In this document: positions 1 to 9,857 of the stretch, one piece after another
Layout: each line of letters begins with the position of its first letter
Position numbering within the stretch: the first letter of the stretch is position 1
NCBI GenBank assembly: GCA_001931905.2
Contig: MSJI02000860.1
Coordinates: 1-27,965, forward strand
Length of the DNA: 27,965 nucleotides
Source: Cladosporium sp. IMV 00045
Lineage: Eukaryota > Ascomycota > Dothideomycetes > Cladosporiales > Cladosporiaceae
Reading direction: 5' to 3'
Notes under the pieces: generated by a model
What the model saw: only the letters and a program-made list of their open reading frames with translations
Told to the model about the DNA's origin: nothing
Databases searched by the model: none
Program-made: the position numbers and the translations under genes

Positions 1-780
1 GGCGATTCTTGGTGATGTTGATGTTGATGGATGGGGTGTGTTTGGAGGGAGGATTGGGTTCCATATATTTTGTGCTGATCTTTTGTATACAAGCTAAGAT
101 TTTGGATGACATCGCTTCTTGACTTGGAGTGACTCTTGCCATATACACCGAGTCTGGGACATATCACTCCTTTCTCTGTGTTGGCAGATCTGCATTCTTT
201 TTCTTTGTTCTTCGCTCGTGCGTGAGTACCTCCGCGGGTAGAAGAGAAAATGAGTGGACCTATGGTGTTTTTTGTGAAACTTTTTGAATTGCCATTTTTC
301 TTCAGTAGTAGATATGATAATCATACAAACTTATGGTATTTGTGTTGAGGAATCCCGTAAGAGCAGCGATTTATCAAAGTAGATAGCAAACCCAACGCGG
401 ATTTTTTTTCCCCTCTTGACTTCTGTTGTTCGAGTACTCCTTGATTCCTTTCTCCCCCTCAAATCCGATTTCCAAACGCCCGTATGTCCAGATTCCCCCC
501 ATAGCTATGCAGTACACTTTGTTTGTTTTGTTTGTCGGGTTCCTTTTCCTTTCCTTTTCTTTTCTCGTGTGTGAACAAAAGAAAAGAGACTTAGATTAAA
601 CAAAACCAAAACGAAGACAGTGTTGGTCTATCTTTCTAAATCCCAACCAGGCCGGACGACTTTCCGTTTCTTTTTTCCTTTTCGTTTCTTGATCTTACAA
701 TGTACTCCCATACCACATCAATCAGACGCGGGGAAGTTCCAAAAAATGTTGGCCAACTTCTCGTTCATTCAGCGAGAACT
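1..780. other. Left-edge non-coding flank and MDM38 3' region
   Basis: I recognise no gene here. A 76-codon ATG-initiated minus-strand frame at 94-324 is basic and resembles no family I know, so I leave it uncalled. The right part (about 390-780) is pyrimidine-rich with T runs and lies just downstream of the minus-strand MDM38 stop, so it probably holds that gene's 3' UTR and polyadenylation region. The left part may belong to the UTR of a gene beyond the window. Confidence 0.5.
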
Positions 781-2400
781 TCAAGCCTTCTTGACCTCCT
801 CCTTCTCAGCCACCTTCCCCTCCTCCTTCTTCACCTCCTCCTTGACCTCCTCAACCTTCTCCCTCGTCTGATCAGCAGCCTCCGAGCTCGCCATGGCGTT
901 CTCCTGCTTCTTGACCTCCTCCTCGCCCTCGTCGATATCCTCCCTATCGCTGGGGACCTGCTCACCGCCGCGCTCGGCGTTCTGCTCCGCCTCCTCCTGG
1001 ATCAACTCCTGCTGCTCCTTGAGCACCTCGAGGCGCTGCTTGTTGGTCGCCGCGCCCTCGGCGTTGTGCACTTCCAGTTCAATTTCGTGGAAGAGCTCTT
1101 CGGGGATGGAGGACAGGACGGCTTGCAGCGCGTCGAGCAGGGAGTCGAATTCTGCTTCTTTGCCTTGCGTGTACATGAAGGCGTTGCTGAGCACGAGGAG
1201 AGTGGAGGGAACGCCGTATTTGAGGCGGAGGTCGAGCCAGAGCGCGAGGTCGTCGCGCAGGCGGGCGGGCGACATGCCGTGGGTTCGCAGGCCGCGGGAG
1301 GCGCAGGCGGTTTGCAGCTCGGGGACGGAGAGGGAGTCGACGCCTTCGTAGGAGATGGCGCGGTCGTCGCGCTTGATCTGGCGCATGCGGTGGCGCACCG
1401 TGTAGCGAAGCATGGCGTCGGTGCCGAAGGTGGACAGGCTCATGTACCTGCAGATGCCGACGAGTTGCGGGCGGGACAAGTTGTCGAGGGTCAGGTCGTC
1501 TTTGAACAGCTTACAGACTTTGACGACGTCGGCTTTGGTGGGCTGCTCGCCGGTGGTGCGGATCTTGCGGAAGAAATCGGTGAATTCCTGCTTCTGCGCG
1601 TTTGCGGCGCTGATAGGGATGCCGGTCTCGCGCAGGGTGCCACGGAGGAAGGTGGAGACCTCCTTTCGTGACTTGCGGAGGAGGGTGGCCTTGCCTTCCT
1701 TGGTCTTGGAGTCTTCGTATGTGCTGGGGAGCATGTTGGGGAACAGCTTGAGCGCGACGGGGAGCAGAAGTTCGGCGAAGGGGACGAGGACGAACATGGA
1801 GAAGGGAACCAGGCGACCGAGGTCGACGACCGTTCTCTGGAGTTGCCTGTGCTCTCTCCTCGTGAGCTCGTAGCCAGCGCCCATCTTCAGCGCGAGCTTG
1901 CTGGAGATCTTGATCTCGGTTCCGAGCAGCTTGGTTCCGTCCCAGTAGTGGTGAACCTCCTTCATGATCCTCTGACCGAGGGTGAGTTTCTTCTTCTCTT
2001 CCTCCTTCTTCACGGCGGCTTTCTCGTGCGCCTTCTTCTCATTGGCAAGGGTATCAAGCGTGGCAGTCTCCTCGGATGTGGTCGGAGGGTGTTCTGAGGG
2101 TTCTGAGGCGGGGATGGAAACATCTGGAGGGTTTGAAGGCTCGTCTGCCTTCTTGGGTTGAGATGCGGTGGGCTTCTGCTGCTCTAAGGGCTTCTTCGCC
2201 TGTTCGGCGTTGAAGCCGGGGGGAGGGTAGTTTCCATCGTTGGAGCGGTTTGATGCTTCGGTCGAGGCGAATCTGTGCGAGAGGAGGGCGGAGACGGCGG
2301 ATGCTTGTATGGGCAGACGAGCCTGGCGCTGGACGAGGGTGCGAGCGCCGTTTCTGAGGACTAGAGGGGCCAGCTGGTTGGCGGCACGGGTGGAGAGCAT
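781..2400 (-). CDS. mdm38: LETM1-family mitochondrial inner-membrane protein (Mdm38-like)
   Basis: Single-exon gene of 539 aa from the ATG at 2398-2400. LETM1/Mdm38 proteins sit in the mitochondrial inner membrane, support K+/H+ exchange and volume control, and in yeast bind mitochondrial ribosomes. Visible order: an Arg/Ser/Ala-rich, acid-free presequence (residues 1-46, ending HRFAS); a Pro/Lys-rich linker (50-138); the conserved LETM1 start with YWDGTKLLG (152-160); one membrane segment (about 196-219, RLVPFSMFVLVPFAELLLP); the matrix LETM1/ribosome-binding domain, including LRYTVRHRMRQIKRDD; and a Lys/Glu-rich probable coiled coil at the C-terminus. I chose 2400 because it places a classic targeting peptide at the N-terminus and has A at -3. 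An in-frame ATG at 2611-2613 would add 71 residues. The paralogue Ylh47 cannot be excluded by eye, but the length fits Mdm38 better. Confidence 0.93.
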   Translation of the reverse strand: MLSTRAANQLAPLVLRNGARTLVQRQARLPIQASAVSALLSHRFASTEASNRSNDGNYPPPGFNAEQAKKPLEQQKPTASQPKKADEPSNPPDVSIPASEPSEHPPTTSEETATLDTLANEKKAHEKAAVKKEEEKKKLTLGQRIMKEVHHYWDGTKLLGTEIKISSKLALKMGAGYELTRREHRQLQRTVVDLGRLVPFSMFVLVPFAELLLPVALKLFPNMLPSTYEDSKTKEGKATLLRKSRKEVSTFLRGTLRETGIPISAANAQKQEFTDFFRKIRTTGEQPTKADVVKVCKLFKDDLTLDNLSRPQLVGICRYMSLSTFGTDAMLRYTVRHRMRQIKRDDRAISYEGVDSLSVPELQTACASRGLRTHGMSPARLRDDLALWLDLRLKYGVPSTLLVLSNAFMYTQGKEAEFDSLLDALQAVLSSIPEELFHEIELEVHNAEGAATNKQRLEVLKEQQELIQEEAEQNAERGGEQVPSDREDIDEGEEEVKKQENAMASSEAADQTREKVEEVKEEVKKEEGKVAEKEEVKKA

Positions 2401-3619
2401 GATGCGCCGGGGGTTGTGTCTTGCAGTGAAGACGGCGGGACGAGATGGTAATACAAGATGGGTGAATTGAAGAGAGGGTATAGGAAGTGAGATGACAGAT
2501 GACGAGAGAGAGAGATGGCGAATGTATGTTGAAGGGTGAGGTGGGATTGTATGTGGATGAAGAAGTTCTGATCTGACGTTTGGGTCCCTTCGGCGTTTAC
2601 ACAAGCTTCGCATTCTAGAATCCGCTCATCCCCGTTTCCATCAGCCTGACGCGCAGCGCCATTCCTTGCCCTCTCCGAATGCGAGAGAAGGCCGCTGAGA
2701 GACGTTTCTTGATGTCAACACTACGGCAAAATGACATTGATAGATGAAAGGGATGATTTCACTGTCTTGAACACAGCACGATGCTTTCAGCCCACGGCCC
2801 TGCCTTCAACATTCCACGCCGGACATAAGATCGTCTAGATTTGTAGACGATTGCATCGCCTTGCCGAAATGCTTCGACACCAACCTTGGTTTGCCGGCAG
2901 ATCCTTCGGACCACTCAGGGGCACACGCTGAAATGATTCCTCTGAAGACAATAATGCCAACAGAATCCATGGGCGAAACAGACAGCAGAGCATCTATACA
3001 TGAACAATAGGTCAGAGAGAATTGACCGTACGCAGAGAGCCGATAGGCATATAAGTACTCGAAGAGGCAAAGATATGGCATGCCTCCAGTCGTTAGCCAA
3101 TCTTATCAATCACATTATCCAATCCGGACTTCATCACCCAATCCAGCACGAGGACGGCGGTTGCGGCAGAACGGAGGAGAGGTCGGGGACTCGTATGAAG
3201 AAGGTGGGCAGCCAGCCCTCCACACAAGTCACGGCGGACGGGAAGTGACTTGCCGCGTCGGCCGGCCCTCTCAACACCTCGGCGCCCGCCCTACATGATG
3301 ATTATTGTCACCAAGATACCACTGTAGATCGCCGTCTTGCGCCGTCGCTCCCACTTCTCCGTTTCCTCACTTCCACTGTCACTCCACCTCCTTACCGTTT
3401 CTCTCTCTCTCTTTCATTCCACTACATCCATCCCTCTGTACGATATGAACTGAGCCATTCACCACCCGCCGGGCTTCGCACCTTTGCCGCTCCTCCGATC
3501 ACGCACCACACCACCACCGTCACCGCCCACCGCCCTTCCGCTCCTCGTCGGATATACCATAACAGTCGCCTGTGTCCAACCCACGAGTCCATACCCAAAA
3601 CCACGCTCAATCGCCCACC
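2401..3619. other. Divergent intergenic region, MDM38 / ADK2
   Basis: About 1.2 kb between two divergent mitochondrial-protein genes, presumably holding both promoters and 5' UTRs. The ADK2-proximal part (about 3330-3619) is C/T-rich with a CTCTCT run at 3401-3413, a common feature of fungal promoters and leaders. Open frames at 2806-3298 are short, overlap on both strands and resemble nothing known. I see no tRNA or repeat. Confidence 0.5.
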
Positions 3620-4506
3620 ATGCGTCTCCGCAAGGCCGCCCGCATGATCCTCATCGGAGCTCCCGGCGCCGGCAAAGGAACCCAATCCGCTCGCATGCTC
3701 GAGCGCTACGAACAATTGTCCTCGATCAGCTCCGGCGATCTGCTTCGCGAGAATGTGCGCAACCGGACGCCCCTTGGTGCGACCGCTCACTCCCACTCCT
3801 CATAACACACCATGCGCAACAACGCTGACGTCCAACAACAGGCATCCAAGCCGAACACCTCATGAAAACCGGCGCCATGGTCCCGGACAGCATGATCCTC
3901 CGCCTCATCCGCAACTCGCTCACTAACCGCGGCTGGCTGGTGGAGCGCGGCGGCATGCGGCCCATGACCCTCAACTCCGTCGCGGGCGACTTCAACACCT
4001 CCGGCCTGCACGACACGATGATCGGCGAAGAGCACGTGATGACCACCATCCCGCGGGAACAAGAGCGACAGTACGACTTCACCGAGCACCCGGACGCCTC
4101 CTTCATCCTCGACGGCTTCCCGCGCAACGAGCACCAAGCCGAGCAGCTGGACGAGCTGGTCCCCATGAACTGGGTGGTGAACGTGAAGACCCCGCCCGAA
4201 ATCATCATGGACCGCATCTGCAACCGCTGGATCCACACGCCCAGCGGCCGCACCTACAACACCACTTTCAACGCGCCCGCCGTCCCGGGCAAAGACGACG
4301 TCACGGGCGAGCCGCTCTCGCAGCGCGAAGACGATAAGCCGGAAGTCTGGCGGGCGCGCTTGAAGCAGTTCGAGGAGGCCAGTCTGCCTTTGCTCGAGCA
4401 CTACGATAAATTGGGCGTGCTTTGGGAAGTGCACGGCAACAGCTCGGACGAGATCAGTCCGAAACTCTTCGCGGAGTTTGAGAAGAGGTTCGCCAAGGGG
4501 CATTGA
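3620..4506 (+). CDS. adk2: GTP:AMP phosphotransferase (mitochondrial adenylate kinase, Adk2/AK3 type)
   Basis: Two exons, 3620-3776 and 3842-4506, giving 273 aa. The 65-nt intron has a GTGCGA donor, a CTGAC branch point and an ACAACAG acceptor; splicing restores TPLG-IQAEHLMKTG. The enzyme transfers phosphate from GTP to AMP in the mitochondrial matrix, recycling AMP and the GTP made in the TCA cycle. The P-loop GAPGAGKGT is at residues 13-21, the AMP-binding SGDLLREN follows, FILDGFPRN is at 140-148, and the LID starts RWIHTPSGRTYN near 182. The RWIH/SGR LID without zinc cysteines, together with DDVTGEPLSQREDD, is typical of AK3/Adk2 rather than cytosolic Adk1. The stretch between NRGW and FILDG (about 85-139) looks long for the family. 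The ATG at 3620 has a CCACC context. The long open frame on the opposite strand is a codon-bias shadow. Confidence 0.95.
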
Positions 4507-5040
4507 AGAGGCGACTTTGCTCTGATATTTTCATTGACTCTTTGATTTTCTCAAACCGGACAGAGGTCGATATGTCTGACGATCTGGCTCAATTCATAAA
4601 GGGCAGCTGGGGCCTGGAGTTTGTGGCGCAAGGGCACGAAAGCCCAATTGCTTTCTTCATTTCTTTTTTCTTCGACTGGTCATTTCGCGAGATACCAGGA
4701 CTGTTTTCATGGATTTTTGGGAAAGGGGAATTTTGTTATCTTTTTCAACTGCGACGGCCGAATGCCAGGACTCGGATGTACGAATGTTATTAGTGGGTCT
4801 CGTTTTCTCCAGAGAGAGAATGGATGGATGGACGGATGACCACCAAGGTAGCTCCCATCAAGGTAGAGTACCGGTTTTGGACTATGACGATATTTACATT
4901 TATTTTATAAAGAGCCAAACGCCATGCACATGCACAAGCATAATAACTCAAACAAGAAAGAGAACCAGCAATTAACGACACGAAATCCACTGTACCATTC
5001 TTCCCAAGGTATCTACTAAACCTCACAGACCTCCCTCGCA
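4507..5040. other. Intergenic, ADK2 3' region and promoter of FAD gene
   Basis: Holds the ADK2 3' UTR (T-rich around 4640-4745) and, towards 5040, an A/C-rich leader immediately before the next start codon. A 96-codon frame at 4503-4793 begins with TTG, overlaps the ADK2 stop and has no recognisable content. I see no other gene. Confidence 0.45.
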
Positions 5041-6991
5041 ATGGAGCACTCCAACGCCACAACCACAACCACCACCACGCCTCCAAACAAACCCTCACCA
5101 ACCTCCACCACCAACATCTCAAATTCTTCACAAATCCACCACGTCCTAATCATAGGCGCCGGCCCCTCCGCCCTCGCCGTCGCCGCCCGCCTCCGCGAAC
5201 CCACCCCTTCAGCCCTCTACACCGACGAAGAACACCGCCGCTTCCACTGGCTGAACAAACACGGCGGGAGATCGAGCGTCAAAGATCGCAAGACGGGGAG
5301 GGTCAGAACCGCCTCCACATCCTCACAATCACACAACAACAGCCCAGACGAACGTTCTCTCTTGGTGCTAGACGCAGAAGGCTCCTCCTGGCTCACGCGC
5401 TGGCACGGTCTTTTCGCCGCTTTGAGGATCTCCCACCTCCGCAGCCCCATGTTCTTCCACCCCGACCCCTCCGATCGAGACGCCCTGCTCGCGTACGCGC
5501 ACTCCACCACCGACGACAGCACGCGCGCGCGCGAGCTGCTCGAAATCCCCGGCTGCGTGGGCAGGGAAGTCAGCAAGCATCAGAAGAAGAAGAAGAAAGT
5601 CAGGAGGGGCGAGCTCTGCGGGAAATGCGGCAGGCAGGCCATGGCGCCTGCTACGGTGGATGAGAGGGAGAGGAGGGATTATTTCGCGCCTTCGGTGGGT
5701 GTTTTTGGGGGGTTTGTCGAGGACGTGGTGGGGAGGTATGGGCTTGGTGGTGAGGAGGTGGTGAGTGAGGGGAGGGTGTGTGATGTTAGGTATGGGGTTG
5801 TTGGGAGGGAGGGTGGTGAGGAGAGTGAGGGGAAGGTATTTACGGTGCGAACGGAGGATGGAAATGTGCATTTCGCGCGAAACGTTGTGGTCGCTGTCGG
5901 GGCGGGGAATGCGCCTTGCGTGCCGAAGCCTTTTGGGGAGTGTTTTGTTGGTGGACGGCATGAGGCTGCTTGTCATGCGCTGGCGATGAGGGGGGAGGGG
6001 GCGTTGCCGGAGGTGCTGGGGAGGAAGGTCAGGGCGGGGAAGCGGACGAATGTGCTTGTTGTTGGGGGCGGGTTGACGAGTGCGCAGATTGGCGATTTGG
6101 TTATTAAGCAGGGAGTTACGAGGGTTTGGCATTTGATGAGGGGGGGCTTGAAGGGTATGTTGTGTTTGCTTTTTCTGTGATGGTCTTGCGCTGCTGAGGA
6201 GTGTGCCGAGAGATTCATGAGGCTGACAATACATCTTAGTGAAACCGTTCGATATCGACTTGAACTGGATGAGCAAGTTCCGCAACCAGGAGAAAGCCGC
6301 TTTCTGGATGGCCGATGATGATTATGGTAAGACAGATTGAAACCACAAAACCCACCCCTCGATATAAAATCTCATCCAGAACGCCAACTAATACCCCCCT
6401 TCAGAACGCGCCGAAATGCTCAAACAAGCCCGCGGAGGCGGCAGCATCACCCCTCGCTTCTCCAAGATCCTCCACTCACACATCGCCACCGGCCACGCCT
6501 CGCTGCACACCCACACGACCGTCACCTCCCAAACCTACAACACCGCCACACAAACCTTCCACCTCACAACCTCCCCACCCATCCCCTCTCTCCCACCCAT
6601 AGACCACATCTACCTCGCGACCGGTGTGCAAAGCGACGTCACCACCCTCCCCTTCATGCGCAGCATGGTCTCCGACTATCCCTTGGAAACGTACGACGGC
6701 CTGCCTGCTCTGACGGACGATTTGGCCTGGAAAGATGACGTGCCGCTGTTCATGGCGGGGAAGTTCGCGGGGCTGAGATTGGGGCCCGGAGCGGCCAATT
6801 TGGAGGGCGCGAGGGCGGGGGCGGAGAGGATTGTGTTGGCTGTGGAGAAGGGGGAGGGGTTGAGAGGTGGGGAGGGGAAGGGGAGGAGGGATTCTGGGTT
6901 TGAGGAGGGGGAGGGGGAAGGGGAAGGTTCGTTGGAGAGGTATGGGGCCGGGTTGGGCAGTCGGTATGAGTGGTTGAGTTTGGACGAGTGA
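5041..6991 (+). CDS. FAD/NAD(P)-binding oxidoreductase, N-hydroxylase/flavin monooxygenase-like, substrate unknown
   Basis: Three exons, 5041-6154, 6240-6326 and 6405-6991, giving 595 aa. Intron 1 (85 nt) is GTATGT...CTGAC...TTAG; intron 2 (78 nt) is GTAAGA...CTAAT...TTCAG. A low-complexity Thr/Pro/Ser N-terminus (1-34) is followed by a first Rossmann motif, VLIIGAGPSALAVAAR (35-50), for FAD and a second, VLVVGGGLTSAQIG (338-351), for NAD(P). LRSPMFFHPDPSDRDALLAY (133-152) and the late IYLATGVQSDV motif resemble SidA/lysine-ornithine hydroxylase-like flavoproteins. The exon junctions rebuild the conserved-looking KPFDIDLNWMSKFRNQEKAA. Oddities are a Lys-rich stretch followed by a CxxC (CGKC, 193-196) and a Gly/Glu-rich C-terminal segment before YEWLSLDE. 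The family is widespread in fungi, but I know of no assigned substrate. No biosynthetic cluster surrounds it, which argues against a siderophore role. Confidence 0.88.
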
Positions 6992-7316
6992 GGTGCGGAG
7001 ATGTCTGGGGTTTGTTGTTACTCAAGAAGATCTGCTTTTTCCTCGATGGGTTTCTTGAAAATGGAAAATGAAATTTTTATATCATTGGAGGTTCAATAGA
7101 GCTCTGGATACATGTAGGAAGACAACATCAGATGACTCGTGACAGTCTTGCGTCAATCCGAAGATTGTTGTTGGTGGAGCGAGGGTATCGGAGCACTTTA
7201 TCCATCAGATATAATCAGTCAATGCACATTTTGGAAAACAACCATAGATGGAACATAGAGCAATAATTTTCATTCAATGCACCCTACTCAGTATCAACAT
7301 ATCGATACCAAAATCA
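6992..7316. other. Convergent intergenic region, FAD gene / VPS33
   Basis: A 325-nt gap between two convergent stop codons. It is A/T-rich compared with its flanks (for example GAAATTTTTATATCATT near 7069) and presumably contains both 3' UTRs and poly(A) sites. I see no open frame with a credible product and no stem-loop worth naming. Confidence 0.5.
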
Positions 7317-9670
7317 TCACTCCCCGAACTTCCGCTTCTCCTCCGCCACGCCCACAGCCCTGTCACCACTAATAACAGAAGTCGTGCCAATGACCAGACG
7401 CCTTCCCGACGCCTCGCCGATCTGCTGACTGACAAACCTGAGCGCCGCAATCTCCGCAAAAGTAACACCGCCCAGGAAAAACACCACCGTGGTCTTGGGC
7501 CCCTCCCTGTTCCCACGCAGCGTCTTTCTCGCGGCACTAGCGTCGGCATCAGACCCTTTCTGCGTGACGTCCACGGTCGCGCCGCGAATGCGGGAAACCA
7601 CGTCTTCGAAACCCTTCCATCCCGAACCTGAGATGGCGTGGCCCGGCGCGCCGGGCTTGGGCGGGTTGGCGAGGTTCTGCACGTGCGACTTCTGCAGCAC
7701 GGCCTGCACGAGGCGCACGCTGATGGGCGCGTAGCCGGAGAAAACGTAGGAGACGTCGTCCGGGTCGGCCTCGGCGACGTCGTCGATCCACAGGCTCAGC
7801 GCGCGGCGCAGCGCATTGACGTCCGTGCTAGTCGAGCCCGCGGCGCTGGCGATGGGGTTGAGGTAGCCCCTGTGGCTCTCGCGGGGGACGAGGAGGCCCA
7901 TTTTCTCCAGGTTCGCGAGCGTCAGGATGTGCTGGTGGCCGTAGGCTTGGAGGATTTGGCGCTTGAAGGACTCGAGGTCGCGCGTGCGGATGCCGTTGTT
8001 CAGGCAGCTGGAGAGGCAGAGAAGGCGCAGGGCGGTGCGCAGGGGGGCGCCGCGCGCAATGATCTCTTCGATGTTCTCATGCATGGTCGAAGGGTCGGCG
8101 CCGGCGAGGAGATTTTGTTGCACTTCCAGCGAGCGCCCGAACATTTCCGATTGCGTGAATTTCATGATTTCCTGGGCTAGGGAGGTGTGGGTGTTGAGGG
8201 AAGCCGACTCGGCTTGGTGGGATGGCAGTTTCGAGACGAACGATTTCAGATCTGATATGGACTGGTCGGACTGTTTGATGTTCTGTTGGTCTGACTGCAG
8301 TCTTCGAGCGGTACGATTCAATGTAGGCCCGATAGTCGCGAAGTTGTTGTCTCTCAGCAAGGGGTAGAGCTTGTCGCTGGAATCGAGCTGGATTTTGCGC
8401 TTCGTTGCGGCGGTTGGTGCGGGTGAGCTGCCACGATCTTGTCGGGGCGCAGAAGCGCCACCGATGACTGATGAGTCCACTTCAGTCTGGTTGTTGTTCA
8501 CACCAAATACTTCGTCTAGCAGACCCTCGTACGTAAGCTGCGTGCTGAGGACAGTTGGCATATCGACTTCGCGGTCCACAATGATGAGATTCTCAACCAC
8601 TGAGCTGGGTGTCAAGCCGAATGATGTTAAATGAGAGTTGTTAGGGTCGGAAGACTGGTTTACGTCCTCTTCACTCCTCATGCGCTGAAGTAGGTCCGCA
8701 AGTCGTTGGGCGTTGTCGCCCTTTCCGAGGATGCGTTGAAACAGACCATACTGCTTCTGCAGAAGCATAAGAGCTTGTGCCGCGGCAAAAACACATGTTG
8801 GATCCTTCCTCAGCACTAGGTCGCTGAATGAATTCTCAAGTTCTAGGGAGAGGAGATCGTGCTCCAGCGGGATGAAATGCAGCGGCAATTCAGTGATGTT
8901 GGCCTCACCAAGCACTCCGTGCTCTTCAAGAATCGTGTTGCTGACAAGGGTTCTTCGGGGAACCCAGATAACCGTAAAGTCGTGATCTGTTTGTGACTCG
9001 CTTCTAACAAGTCTTATCTGCTCTTTTGTTTGTCAGCTCTGCCTGATCTGCGAAAACGCAACTCAACGAAAATAGTTGAGAAGAATGTGAGCATGCATTT
9101 AGACCCTTCCCTTGTCATGGAGATAATCATGGCGGGTGATGTGATATGCTGGTGTTTTGGCAAAACGATAGTGTTTGATGTAGGGATCAAACTTGAACGA
9201 TCAGAGTGGGGGCAAAAGGTATCTGTGCGTTCTACTTTGGGATCCCGGGTTTGGAGAGCGATACATGCAACATCGAGGAATAGAAAAGAGCGTGAAAGGG
9301 TTGCGTTATTGACGTAAATCAAACTTACCGGCTACGGTTCGCGTCTTTTTGGCATTCTCGCCTCGAACGAGAAACACCACGTTACGCTGGCTGGCGTCGA
9401 CATTGTGGTTTTCCAGAAAGAAAACCTTGTCAACACCGTATTCTTGGAGAGTGCTGAATTTGACGAAAAGACCAATCGTCCCAGCCAGAGACTTCTCGAT
9501 GACCAGGTTCTTCTTGCCTCGGACCTGCGTATCGCTTGTTAGTTGATGTTGTCTCCAAGTGCAGAACTCAATCTTTTACGTACGCCTTCCAGCAAGTGCA
9601 GCAGGTCCCGCCGTGCTCTTTCTGTGATTTCCTGAGAGCTGATTGCCCTGACGGCCGAATGGGCTGCCAT
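7317..9670 (-). CDS. vps33: Vps33, Sec1/Munc18-family subunit of the HOPS/CORVET tethering complexes
   Basis: Three exons on the minus strand: 9670-9584, 9524-9329 and 9022-7317, giving 662 aa. Intron 1 (59 nt) is GTACGT...AACTAAC...GCAG. Intron 2 (306 nt) is GTAAGT...CTGAC...AAAAG. Splicing yields the continuous SM-protein sequence LLEG-VRGKKNLVIEKSLAG and then TVA-EQIRLVRSESQ. Vps33 clasps SNAREs on the vacuole and endosome as part of HOPS/CORVET. Diagnostic stretches are VDREVDMPTVLSTQLTYEG (about 243-261), characteristic of the Vps33 branch, and the C-terminal FFLGGVTFAEIAALRFV (about 609-625). No ATG lies upstream in frame before a stop, which supports the start at 9670. A Ser/Ala/Pro-rich insertion near residues 275-300 looks variable. 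The gene is divergent from HTS1 and convergent with the FAD gene. Confidence 0.94.
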
Positions 9671-9857
9671 TACATCTTCTTGTTGTGAAGCTATAGAGCG
9701 AGCCACACGTGCGGTCGAATGAGGCGAGGTCGGCGTCCGTGCTGCCTGTGGAAATTCGTGCCTGAGGCTCTCAACATTCAACCTCGAGTTTTTGTTAGTC
9801 GAATGATGTGAGTCTTCGAAGTGGGATGGTCAAACCCCACTACGGTTCACTGCTTGC
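9671..9857. promoter_or_regulatory. Compact bidirectional promoter VPS33 / HTS1, with an E-box
   Basis: Only 187 nt separate the VPS33 ATG (9670, minus) from the first HTS1 ATG (9858, plus), so both promoters and leaders must fit or overlap here. A palindromic CACGTG E-box (9706-9711) lies 36 nt upstream of the VPS33 start; such sites bind bHLH factors. A near-match to the Gcn4/CPC1 site, TGAGTCT (9809-9815), is 43 nt before the HTS1 start; yeast HTS1 is under general amino-acid control, but this site misses the last base of TGASTCA. Regulatory use is inferred. Confidence 0.45.

Noticed and set aside
94..324. 76-codon ATG-initiated minus-strand frame at the left edge
   Set aside because: It is basic, low in information, lacks any recognisable motif and could easily occur by chance in UTR-like DNA.
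429..445. GTTCGAG string resembling a tRNA T-loop
   Set aside because: The flanks do not form a T-stem and there is no matching acceptor or anticodon arm; no tRNA was found elsewhere.
700..1671. 323-codon plus-strand open frame
   Set aside because: Antisense to the LETM1 gene; Leu/Val/Gly-rich shadow without recognisable features.
3787..4503. 238-codon minus-strand open frame
   Set aside because: Covers the ADK2 second exon on the other strand; no domain, and ADK2 is unambiguous.
5368..6285. 305-codon minus-strand open frame
   Set aside because: Antisense to the FAD oxidoreductase; Pro/Arg/His-rich translation typical of a shadow frame.
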